From: CAYJRW01 sp964372865
Lineage (GTDB): Bacteria > Patescibacteriota > Minisyncoccia > Minisyncoccales > 2-12-FULL-40-12
DNA: 30,897 nucleotides
Assembly (NCBI GenBank): GCA_964372865.1
Contig: CAYJRW010000004.1
Location: forward strand, 1-30,897
Direction of reading: 5' to 3'
Shown: positions 9,101 to 15,862 of the stretch, one piece after another
Layout of the letters: each line of letters starts with the position of its first letter
Numbering within the stretch: position 1 is the first letter of the stretch
Program-made: the position numbers and the translations under genes
The notes under the pieces: model-generated
The model's database searches: none
What the model saw: only the letters and a program-made list of their open reading frames with translations
What the model was told of the DNA's origin: nothing

Positions 9101-9757
9101 TCCATATCTGACGGCCAAGGTATGATACTCAAGCTCAGAAAGAATTCTCAGGGGTTTAAGCTCCTTAATTTCTTCCCGCGCCCTATCCCTTGCGTCTTTC
9201 AGTTCTTTGACTTTTGACAATCGCTGAGGCTTTGCTTCATCTTTCACCTCACTTGGCTTCGCATGGCTCGGTTTTTGATTTTTGATTTTTTGCTTATATT
9301 CTTTATCTATCTCCTCCAAAACCCTTTTTTTCGCTTCCTCCCTGACGTTTGTGATAATATAGGCCGCAAAATAAATTATCCTCTCTAACTGCTGCATGGG
9401 AATGTTTAAAATAAGCCCTATTCTACTTGGCATTCCTCTTAAAAACCATATATGCGAGCATGAGTTTGCCAATTTAATGTGGCCCATTCGCTCACGCCTG
9501 ACTGAGGACTTTGTCACCTCAACCCCGCACCTGTCGCAGACCACTCCCTTGTGCCTTACTCTCTTATATTTCCCGCAATAACATTCATAATCCTTTTCCG
9601 GGCCGAAAATTTTCTCATCAAAAAGGCCGTCTTTTTCAGCTCTCTGAGTCCTGTAGTTTATGGTTTCAGGTTTGAGCACTTCACCCTTTGACCAACTCAA
9701 AATTTCCTCAGGCGAGGCAAGTTTAATACGGATGGATTCTAAATCTTCTACTCTCAT
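6143..9757 (-). CDS. rpoC: DNA-directed RNA polymerase subunit beta'
   Basis: Catalytic subunit of RNA polymerase. In order: the N-terminal zinc site CYCGK...CDRCG, the bridge to VLPPDLRPM, the active-site loop AFNADFDGDQMAVHVP holding the three Mg-binding Asp residues, the second zinc cluster with CKTAKGVCQKC, then the trigger loop around QLTMRTFHLGG. At 1204 residues it is close to a standard beta'. Two low-complexity stretches look inserted: KIKNQKPSHAKPSEVKDE near residues 155-175, and SKSQTAPESKIKNAKQEKPE near 1000-1020. Both lie in loops that vary between bacteria and leave the core intact. The ATG overlaps the rpoB stop (ATGA), so the two large subunits are translationally coupled. Confidence 0.98.
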   Translation of the reverse strand: MRVEDLESIRIKLASPEEILSWSKGEVLKPETINYRTQRAEKDGLFDEKIFGPEKDYECYCGKYKRVRHKGVVCDRCGVEVTKSSVRRERMGHIKLANSCSHIWFLRGMPSRIGLILNIPMQQLERIIYFAAYIITNVREEAKKRVLEEIDKEYKQKIKNQKPSHAKPSEVKDEAKPQRLSKVKELKDARDRAREEIKELKPLRILSELEYHTLAVRYGEVFEAGTGAEVLRKICEKVDLKKEIANLKAELENAAPQNRRKILRRQKMFQAMERTGIRPEWMFLTVLPVLPPDLRPMVQLDGGRYASSDLNDLYRRVINRNNRLKHLMEIDAPEVIVRNEKRMLQEAVDALIDNGMRKGTLTQATTGGKRLLKSLADMLKGKQGRFRQNLLGKRVDYSGRSVIVVGPELKLNQCGLPKIMALELFKPFVIKKILDKELAYNVRGASRIIEEGSDEVWECLEEVVKDKLVLLNRAPTLHRLGIQAFRPVLIEGSSIQVHPMFCRAFNADFDGDQMAVHVPLSEAAQKEAREIMLSTLNLLKPSTGTTIITLYQDISLGCYWLTKVKPGAKGEGKVFSSSEEALLAYEFGEADIKAKIKLKIKKDFIETSVGRIIFNAALPDDFPFQNSEIRVKDLEKIAKDLIEKYKSQIFEDTLDKIKQLGFEYSTLSGLSWGMDDLIVPPEKGQIIKSAEAEVEKIEDYSKKGLLSQDEKTNRVIEIWARAKTEIEKLVPKTLPEHGPVFSFIDAGARGSWSQPVQMAGMKGLVANPMGETIELPVKSSFKEGFDVLEYFISTHGARKGTVDTALRTSTAGYLTRRLIDVAHEVVIAEEDCKDSQGTEILRETAEEIGQNFIYKIVGRITLEGIKGIVRKGEIINWQAAEKIVEGKVDKIKMRSVLSCKTAKGVCQKCYGLDLGSNRLVKLGEAVGIVAAQAIGEPGTQLTMRTFHLGGVAGGADITSGLPRVQEIFETREPGGKALVALADGKVTEITSEGIIKIKSEEISSKSQTAPESKIKNAKQEKPEVIEYRIPAKMALWVTLGKNVKKGEQLCEGNIDIKELFKLVGVPEAQRYIVKEVQRIYVSQGVSIHDKHIEAIVRQMFSRVRIKDPGSSSFVGGEIVSKTRFLEEAALLKKADKKPVKGVPVLLGISQVALTTDSFLSAASFQETSRVLIRAALEAKEDKLRGLKENVIIGKLIPVGTGFRK

Positions 9758-12700
9758 ATGTTTCCTTCTTTTACCCGAGCGGAGCGAAGAGTGCTCGCAG
9801 AGAGCTCCGCTCTCTTCTCGCCCCTTCGGGAGGAAGATGACAGAAGTTCAGCGCCCGGTTTTTCTTTTACCTCCACTGATAATCCTAATGACTTAAGTTC
9901 GTTAACTAAAAGGTTAAATGAGGCCGGTATGTTGGGGGGCTTTATGTCTTCTCCTTTCAAAATCGCTTCATAGGTAGCAGCTCTGCCAGGAACATCGTCT
10001 GACTTAATCGTCAGCATCTCTTGCAAAGTGAAAGCTGCTCCATATCCCTCCAGAGCCCAAACCTCCATTTCGCCAAAGCGCTGGCCCCCAAACTGCGCCT
10101 TCCCTCCAAGGGGTTGTTGGGTAATCAGAGAGTATGGCCCTATTGAGCGCATATGAATTTTGTCTTCAACCATATGAATTAATTTCATCATATATATTTG
10201 GCCTACCGTGATTTTTTCGGGAAATGGAAGGCCTGTTCTTCCGTCAAAAAGAAGAGCCTTGCCGTCCTCTGGCAACCCAGCTTTTTTTAGTTCTTCTTTT
10301 ATGTCTTTCTCTGTCGCACCCAAAAGAGCTGGGGAAATTGCCACATATCCCAATTTTTTGGCAGCCCACCCCAGATGGGTTTCCAAAATCTGGCCCAGAT
10401 TCATTCTGGAAACGACGCCCAAAGGATTCAAGACAATGTCAACAGGGGTGCCGTCCTCCAAAAAAGGCATTTCTTCTTCCCTCATTACTTTGGAAATTAC
10501 ACCTTTGTTGCCGTGGCGCCCCGCTAATTTATCGCCTGCCTGAATTTTGCGAATTGAAGCCACCTCCACCCGAATCCTTTTTATAACGCCTGGCTCCAGT
10601 TTATGCCCCAGTTCCCTGGAAAATATCTTGACGCTGACAACTCTTCCCCTTTTCCCATGTTCCATAAGCAAAGAGGTGTCTTTAACTTCTCTAGCTTTTT
10701 CCCCGAAAATAGCTCTTAACAATTTTTCTTCGGCCGTCAGGTCGGCCTCCCCTTTTGGCGATATTTTCCCAACCAAAATATCATTGGGCCCGACTTCAGC
10801 TCCCACCCTGACAATTCCTTCTTCGTCCAAGTCTTTTAATTTTGTCTCTGCAACATTGGGAATATCGTAAGTGGTTATTTCAGGCCCCAATTTTGTCTCT
10901 CTCACGTCGCAGCTAAAGTCCTCAATATGAATTGAAGTGTAGACATCGTCTTTAACTAATCTTTCTGAAATTAAAATGGCGTCTTCAAAATTCCAGCCCC
11001 TCCAAGGCAAAAAGGCAACCAAAGTATTCCTGCCCAAAGCCAATCGGCCTTTGGAAATTCCTCCGCCGTCAGTTAAAACATCGCCACTTTTTACTTTTTG
11101 CCCTTTTTTCACCAATGGCTTTTGGTGAAAACAAGTGTACTGGTTGGTTCTCATAAAGGTACGGAGATTATAGTTCGTGGGCTTTGTTTTCTTTGGCTTT
11201 ATGGTTATGTGCTTTGAGTCAACTTCTGTTACTACGCCCTCTTCACTAGCAATAATTTCGAGGCCCGAGTCCTTGGCCACGATTTCTTCCAAACCCGTGC
11301 AGACAAAAGGCGGCTCTGGATTAATTAAGGGCGAGGACTGCCTTTGCATGTTGGAACCCATTAGAGCTCTACTCGCATCGTCATTTTGCAAAAAAGGAAT
11401 TAGAGAGGTTCCAGCAGAAATTGATTGCTCTGTGGAAACGTCAATGAAATCGATTTTTTCTCTCTCACAAAACCCGGGCTCCCCTTTTATTCTTGCGTCA
11501 ATTTTTCCAGGGATTAAATTGCCTTTTGAGTCAATGGGAACTCCGGCGTGGGCTATATTATATCTTTCCTCTTCATGGGCTGAAAGATATTGAACTTGTG
11601 ATGTCACTCTGCCTTTCTCAACTTTGAAATAAGGCGTCTCAATAAACCCGTAAGGATTAACTCTGGCAAAAGCAGCCAGGTGCGATACCAAACCAACATT
11701 AGGCCCTTCTGGCGTCTGAATTGGACAGATTCTGCCATAGTGCGATGGCTGAACGTCTCTCACCTCAAAGCCCGCGCGTTCTCTGGTTAAACCCCCTGGG
11801 CCTGTTGCTGACAGCCGCCTTTTATGCTCTAATTCTGCCAAAGGATTTTCATTATCCATAAATTGGCAAAGCTGGCTTGAGGTGAAAAACTCTTTGACAG
11901 CAGCCATCATAGGCCTTGGATTAATAAGTTGTGCGGGCGCCAGAGTGTCAAGGTCTAAAGTTGACATTCTGTCTTTGATTATTCTTTCCATTCTGACCAG
12001 GCCAATTCTTAGACGATTTTGCAAAAGTTCATTAAAAGTCCTCACCCTTCTGTTCCCTAGGTGGTCAATTTGGTCTGGCCTGCCTTTGGGGTCATTATTG
12101 AGCCGTATGACCTCTTTTAACACCGCCACCACGTCTTCTGGCTTCAGCACCCTGTCATGAACAGCGATTTCGGTTTCTTTGTTTTGCGCTTTTCTCTTTG
12201 CGTTTGCCAAGGCTTTAGTCGAGGCGCGAGAAGAACGAAGTTCTGCGAACTGCGCTTTTTTTAATTCTGGCAGCCGCTGCCACATTCTCCAGCGTCCCAC
12301 TTTGGAAAGGTCGTAGCGTTCGAAGTTGAAAAACACATTATCAATAAATTCTCTGGCAGTATCTGGAGTAACCAGTTCATTTGGCCGCAAAACCATATAA
12401 ATCTCTACCAGCGCCTCTGCATGGTTTTTGGCGCGGTCTCTCTTTAACGTTTCCTCAATGTATTTCACTTCGCCTAGGTCTACTTGGCTAAACACGTCTT
12501 GCATCTCGCCATTTTTGCCAATGCCAAATGCCTTAAGGAGAGTGGTTGCAGCCACCTTTCTTTTTCTGTCAATCTTGACGACAATTTGGCCTGAGGGTTC
12601 TGTCTCAAATTCCAGCCAGGCGCCTCTGCTTGGGATAATTTTTGCCCCAAAATAATTCCTGCCAGAAACCTGCTGGCTGGTGAAAAAAGCGCCCGGCGAC

Positions 12701-13101
12701 CTTATTAACTGCGATATGGCCACCCTTTCCACTCCGTTAACGATAAAAGTGCCTCTCTCGGTCATTAAAGGGAAATCAGTCAGAAAAACCTCCTGTTCTT
12801 TAACTTCTTTTGTTTTTAAGTTAACGAGCTTGGTCCTTACCCTTAAGGACGCTTCAAAAGAGTCATTGTTTTCCTTGGCCTCAAAATCGGTTTTATATTT
12901 TGCCTGGCCGAACGTGTAATCCAAAAACCAGAGCTCAAGCTCTTTTTTGGCATAGTCCTTGATCGGGGAGATTTCCTGAAACAGTTCTTTTAGGTCTTTT
13001 TGCCAAAATCTCTGCCAGTTTTCTTTTTGTATGGAAAGCAAATAAGGCAGGGGGAGAGAAATTTTTGACTTGGCGAAATTTTTTATTTTTACTTCCTCCA
13101 T
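9754..13101 (-). CDS. rpoB: DNA-directed RNA polymerase subunit beta
   Basis: Beta subunit, 1115 residues. The rifampicin pocket is recognisable as QFMDNENPLAEL then HKRRLSATGPGG, followed by ERAGFEVRDVQPSHYGR; the residue equivalent to E. coli Ser512 reads as Cys. Later come GRNTLVAFLPWRG, RHGNKGV and the C-terminal clamp segment KAQFGGQRFGEMEVWALE. Two additions stand out: a loop FAELRSSRASTKALANAKRK near residues 283-303, where relatives have only a short turn, and a 35-40 residue Ser/Arg/Glu tail after SLGLSVEVKEKP, encoded by back-to-back palindromes. No Shine-Dalgarno precedes the ATG; a perfect 14-bp AT-only palindrome (13104-13117) sits 2 nt upstream. Transcription probably starts near 13299 from a consensus promoter, giving a ~200-nt leader. 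Confidence 0.98.
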   Translation of the reverse strand: MEEVKIKNFAKSKISLPLPYLLSIQKENWQRFWQKDLKELFQEISPIKDYAKKELELWFLDYTFGQAKYKTDFEAKENNDSFEASLRVRTKLVNLKTKEVKEQEVFLTDFPLMTERGTFIVNGVERVAISQLIRSPGAFFTSQQVSGRNYFGAKIIPSRGAWLEFETEPSGQIVVKIDRKRKVAATTLLKAFGIGKNGEMQDVFSQVDLGEVKYIEETLKRDRAKNHAEALVEIYMVLRPNELVTPDTAREFIDNVFFNFERYDLSKVGRWRMWQRLPELKKAQFAELRSSRASTKALANAKRKAQNKETEIAVHDRVLKPEDVVAVLKEVIRLNNDPKGRPDQIDHLGNRRVRTFNELLQNRLRIGLVRMERIIKDRMSTLDLDTLAPAQLINPRPMMAAVKEFFTSSQLCQFMDNENPLAELEHKRRLSATGPGGLTRERAGFEVRDVQPSHYGRICPIQTPEGPNVGLVSHLAAFARVNPYGFIETPYFKVEKGRVTSQVQYLSAHEEERYNIAHAGVPIDSKGNLIPGKIDARIKGEPGFCEREKIDFIDVSTEQSISAGTSLIPFLQNDDASRALMGSNMQRQSSPLINPEPPFVCTGLEEIVAKDSGLEIIASEEGVVTEVDSKHITIKPKKTKPTNYNLRTFMRTNQYTCFHQKPLVKKGQKVKSGDVLTDGGGISKGRLALGRNTLVAFLPWRGWNFEDAILISERLVKDDVYTSIHIEDFSCDVRETKLGPEITTYDIPNVAETKLKDLDEEGIVRVGAEVGPNDILVGKISPKGEADLTAEEKLLRAIFGEKAREVKDTSLLMEHGKRGRVVSVKIFSRELGHKLEPGVIKRIRVEVASIRKIQAGDKLAGRHGNKGVISKVMREEEMPFLEDGTPVDIVLNPLGVVSRMNLGQILETHLGWAAKKLGYVAISPALLGATEKDIKEELKKAGLPEDGKALLFDGRTGLPFPEKITVGQIYMMKLIHMVEDKIHMRSIGPYSLITQQPLGGKAQFGGQRFGEMEVWALEGYGAAFTLQEMLTIKSDDVPGRAATYEAILKGEDIKPPNIPASFNLLVNELKSLGLSVEVKEKPGAELLSSSSRRGEKRAELSASTLRSARVKEGNI
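9777..9837. repeat. Tandem GC-rich palindromes inside the 3' end of rpoB
   Basis: Two adjoining inverted repeats lie in the last codons of rpoB. The first pairs GAGCGGAGC (9777-9785) with GCTCCGCTC (9804-9812), a perfect 9-bp stem with an 18-nt loop. The second pairs TCTTC (9813-9817) with GAAGA (9833-9837), with CCC/GGG inside. The block is clearly richer in G and C than the gene around it and encodes the unusual tail SSSSRRGEKRAELSASTL. It resembles a REP-type or protein-coding palindromic element that was inserted in frame near the gene end. No second full copy is seen in the window. Confidence 0.6.
12185..12260. repeat. Repeat-like insertion inside rpoB containing a GAACTTCGTTC hairpin
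   Basis: This stretch encodes the extra loop AELRSSRASTKALANAKRK of RpoB. On the minus strand it holds AGAAC-TTC-GTTCT (12232-12244), a perfect 5-bp stem with a three-base loop. GTTCTGCGAAC overlaps it and offers a second small hairpin. The 11-mer GAACTTCGTTC recurs at 24597-24607 in the dnaA-rpmH gap, an unrelated location. Other beta subunits have a short linker here before the LTLEDIV-like segment (here LKPEDVV), so the DNA looks like an in-frame insertion tolerated in a surface loop. Confidence 0.4.
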
Positions 13102-13305
13102 TGAAATAAATTTATTTATTGAGAGGGCTGCTAAAGCAAAGCTTCATCTCTTGTTTCGCTTCGCTCAACGCGAGATAAATTATGTATTCAGCGAGCATAA
13201 ACGCACAAAAAACCCTAAATTATCTGCTTTTTAGGGCAATTTCTTTATTAAATTTTAATGCAGGCGGGAAATCAAGTTAAAGTTTTTAAAAGCTCAGTAA
13301 TTTTA
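13102..13305 (-). promoter_or_regulatory. rpoBC 5' leader region (no gene)
   Basis: Together with the promoter and candidate RNA this fills the 318-bp gap between rpoB and the Wzy gene. No coding frame is convincing. It holds the attenuator hairpin, a GC-rich patch at 13160-13195 on the minus strand with GCGTTGAGCGAAGCGAAAC and flanking ATCTC/GAGAT, and an AT-only 14-bp palindrome next to the rpoB start. The GCGAAGC wording recalls the repeat-like patches in rpoB and rpoC. No match to a ribosomal-protein-type leader was recognised. Confidence 0.5.
13207..13236 (-). terminator. Intrinsic terminator/attenuator in the rpoB leader
   Basis: On the minus strand CCCTAAA (13236-13230) pairs with TTTAGGG (13219-13213) around a 10-nt loop and is followed by six T (13212-13207). 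It lies ~63-92 nt downstream of the predicted rpoBC start site and ~105 nt before the rpoB ATG. Because it is downstream of the rpoBC promoter, it would act on rpoBC transcription itself as well as on read-through from the Wzy gene. The stem has only three G-C pairs, so partial termination is more likely than a full stop. Confidence 0.6.
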
Positions 13306-13334
13306 ATTATAATCTTTTTTAAAAAGAGTGTCAA
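13306..13334 (-). promoter_or_regulatory. Consensus sigma70-type promoter for rpoBC
   Basis: On the minus strand the -35 is TTGACA (13334-13329) and the -10 is TATAAT (13311-13306), separated by exactly 17 bp: a perfect housekeeping promoter. Transcription would begin near 13299, about 197 nt before the rpoB ATG, giving a long leader unlike the leaderless arrangement of other promoters here. The TATAAT lies in a near-symmetrical ATTATAAT, so a weaker plus-strand -10 overlaps it. Confidence 0.8.
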
Positions 13335-13448
13335 ACCCCGTATATCAACTTCCAGCGCCTTCGGCGTTTCTCTGTTTGTAAAACATTGGAGGTTGTATTA
13401 CGGGATCAAATACAGACCATCACTCCGTCAGCCGCTCTGGCGGCTTTT
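13320..13448 (+). ncRNA. Candidate plus-strand structured RNA with three-way junction and terminator
   Basis: Positions 13337-13404 fold as a three-way junction: CCCGTA/TACGGG, a 3x3 UAU/UAU internal loop, and CAACTTCC/GGAGGTTG (one G-U). Two hairpins lie inside: AGCGCC-TTC-GGCGTT (13354-13368, one G-U) and TGTTT-GTA-AAACA (13373-13385). The G-U pairs become A-C mismatches on the minus strand, so the fold belongs to the plus strand. A terminator-like GCCGC-TCTG-GCGGC-TTTT follows at 13431-13448, inside the end of the convergent Wzy gene. A plus-strand TATAAT at 13308-13313 could start it near 13320, but no good -35 is seen. No known RNA family is recognised. Confidence 0.4.
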
Positions 13449-15825
13449 CCTCAATTGGTGGCTGCCCGGGGGTTATCCCTAAAAGAGCACTCTTCCCTGA
13501 CCTTAAATTAGCCAAAATCATTTTTAGTTCTTGGTTGTCAGGATTAAATTCTTGTATTTTCTCAAACTGCAAAATTGCCTCCTGCTTTGCCCCTTGCCTG
13601 TCCAAAATTAACCCTAAAAAGTAGCGGGCGTTGGAGTAATTAGGGTCAATTGATATTGCTCTTTCAAACTCCAATTTTGCTTTTTCTATTTGCTCGTCAT
13701 TGTAATAAATAAGTCCCAGCTGAAAAGCAAGGCCTATGTCAAAGGGAACAACCTGTTTGGTCTCTTCAAGCTTGGCAATGGCCTCTTTGAGCTTGCCATC
13801 TCTGATATGTATCATGGCAATTTGAAAATGGGCAGGTGCATAATCGGCCTTAAGAGAAATTGCTTTTTCAAAGTTCTGCTTAGCCAACAGCAAACTTTGC
13901 AGTCGTTCTTCCTCTCTTGCCTGTTGCAAAAACAAATCAGACATTGCCAAATAAACCCTGCCTATTTCCATTGGAATATAGGGGCTTACTGGCTCAAGTT
14001 CCATCGCTCTTTCATAAGAACTGAGAGCCCAGTTATCAGCTTCTCCCAATATGCCAATCATGTTTCGGTAAACCGACCCCCTGACATTCCAATTAGCCAC
14101 GTTGTTTGGGTCGACTACTGTTGCCTGGCTGGCCGTATTTACAGCAGCAGCTATTAATGGCTCAGCCCGGCTCCTTAACTCCTCTGGCGTTAAATCGGTT
14201 CTGGCCAAAAGCTGTTGCAATCTAAACATAGAAATTTGCGAAAGATCGCGCCAGTATAAATCCATTCTGGGATTAAGATTGGTTGCCTTTGAAACAAAAT
14301 CTGAGCTCTGCTCTCTCTCTCCTTTCTGCCAGGCGACTAAACCCTGGAAATATCGAACTTCGGCCCAATATTTTTGCGCGTAAAAGAATAATAGTCCGGT
14401 TCCCAAAACCAGAATAAAAACAAAAGAGAAAGATGCCCCCAAGGTTGCCAAGGGCGAGCCGCTAAGACTCCAAACTCTCTTTTTCTCCTCGCCCAAGAGT
14501 GCTGAAAAAGAAACCAGCAACCAGAATAAAAATAAAATTGAAAGATTGTCTGGATACAGGAAAAAGCTTAAGACAAGGCCAACAAAGCCGGCAAAAATTC
14601 CCCAAGATAAAAGGTTGTTTAAAGTGTCTTGCCTGAGCTTTGTATCAGTTTTTTTTAAAATATCTGCAAAAATTAGTTTGAAGCATGCAGCCGCCAAAAA
14701 AAAGAAAGCTAAAATTCCCAAAATCCCAGTCCCAATTATCCTGTCAATGACCACAGAAGAGGGCTGCAAGAACCTTATCCCCCAAAAAATCGTCTCGTTT
14801 ATAGATTGAGGTTTTTTCTTTAGCCATTCGTAAAAAAATGTGCCGGGGCCTGAGCCCAAAATCCACGACTTAACTGGCAACTTTTCCAAGACCTCAACGC
14901 TCGCTTTGTTGCTGGGCAATATTTCCAGAGGGACAGTCGGAATTTCTCTCGGCAGAGAGAACCTAAAGACAGCAAAGAACAAACTGATTATTAAAATAGG
15001 TGTCAGAAGGGCCGTCAAACTCAGCCTGCCTGTTTTCCATAATCTGGCGACAGAAAGGGCAAGCAAGCAACCCGTACCAGCCGTGAGAATAAGCCAAGCT
15101 ATTTGAAAATTAATTAAAAAAAGAGCTGCCAATAAAGCTAAGCCAGAAGCCCCCAAGGCAATCCTAAAGAAATTTTTGAAGTAGAAAAGCAAGGGTAAAA
15201 GCAAAATCAGCAAAACAGAAAAATAAATGGCCAGAGAATTGACAGAGCCGATGGTATTGAAAGAAATCTGTCTGCTAAAATTAAAAGGCAAGAAAAACTT
15301 TGAGAAAAGCTGGGCAATAAAAAAAACAGCAGCAAAAAATCCGGAAGTAAAGAGGGTCAAAAGCAAAAAATGAATTTCTTCTTTTCTAAAAAGATTGGTG
15401 ATTACAAAATATAGTGCCGCTAATGCCAGAATAGAAAGAAAGCTCGTGGCAACAGGCAGGGGCATACCCCAGAAACTTCCATATCTGGAAAGGGAAAAAA
15501 AGGTTGAAAGCAAAACAACCAGGAGCAAAAGCGCCACCGGAAAATTAACTATGCTGAAGTTAATTTCCAATCTTTTGGAAATTAGGGTATAAGTCAAAAA
15601 GCTGAAAAAAGAAATCGAAACCAGAAAGAGCAAGAGGGTCTGCTTTTGGAATTCCAAAACATTGCTGGCCCAGGGCAAAAAGAAAAGCGGCAACAAGAAA
15701 ACCAGGGTATAAACCAAGTATTTTGAAAGTTTCAGAAAAATTCCTGCCCCGTAGGAGACAGAAGGTTTTCTTTCGGGGTCACCCTTTGGTTTACTGCTTT
15801 TTAGTGCTTCTGTGGTATCGGCCAT
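13420..15825 (-). CDS. O-antigen ligase/Wzy-type polymerase with C-terminal TPR repeats
   Basis: An 801-residue membrane protein. Residues ~30-475 contain about a dozen hydrophobic segments; the largest non-membrane loop, with SWILGSGPGTFFYEWL and a later WGIRFLQPSS, fits the Wzy_C/O-antigen-ligase domain that joins or polymerises glycan chains at the outer face. From about 500 onward are several TPR units, for example YAPAHFQIAMIHIRDGKLKE and YSNARYFLGLILDRQGAKQE. The protein ends with a Pro/Glu-rich tail. This fusion is common in Patescibacteria, where the glycan substrate is unknown. It has its own promoter inside the end of tsaE with the -10 only 9 nt from the ATG. Downstream lie the candidate RNA and the rpoBC promoter. 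Confidence 0.85.
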   Translation of the reverse strand: MADTTEALKSSKPKGDPERKPSVSYGAGIFLKLSKYLVYTLVFLLPLFFLPWASNVLEFQKQTLLLFLVSISFFSFLTYTLISKRLEINFSIVNFPVALLLLVVLLSTFFSLSRYGSFWGMPLPVATSFLSILALAALYFVITNLFRKEEIHFLLLTLFTSGFFAAVFFIAQLFSKFFLPFNFSRQISFNTIGSVNSLAIYFSVLLILLLPLLFYFKNFFRIALGASGLALLAALFLINFQIAWLILTAGTGCLLALSVARLWKTGRLSLTALLTPILIISLFFAVFRFSLPREIPTVPLEILPSNKASVEVLEKLPVKSWILGSGPGTFFYEWLKKKPQSINETIFWGIRFLQPSSVVIDRIIGTGILGILAFFFLAAACFKLIFADILKKTDTKLRQDTLNNLLSWGIFAGFVGLVLSFFLYPDNLSILFLFWLLVSFSALLGEEKKRVWSLSGSPLATLGASFSFVFILVLGTGLLFFYAQKYWAEVRYFQGLVAWQKGEREQSSDFVSKATNLNPRMDLYWRDLSQISMFRLQQLLARTDLTPEELRSRAEPLIAAAVNTASQATVVDPNNVANWNVRGSVYRNMIGILGEADNWALSSYERAMELEPVSPYIPMEIGRVYLAMSDLFLQQAREEERLQSLLLAKQNFEKAISLKADYAPAHFQIAMIHIRDGKLKEAIAKLEETKQVVPFDIGLAFQLGLIYYNDEQIEKAKLEFERAISIDPNYSNARYFLGLILDRQGAKQEAILQFEKIQEFNPDNQELKMILANLRSGKSALLGITPGQPPIEEKPPERLTE

Positions 15826-15834
15826 AATAAGTAT

Positions 15835-15862
15835 ATTTTAATCTTATCTATAAAAATGTCAA
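15835..15862 (-). promoter_or_regulatory. Promoter of the Wzy/TPR gene
   Basis: Minus strand: -35 TTGACA (15862-15857), 16-bp spacer, -10 TAAAAT (15840-15835). Only 9 nt separate the -10 from the ATG at 15825, so the mRNA leader would be 0-4 nt. The -35 overlaps the last codons and stop of tsaE. Confidence 0.65.
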
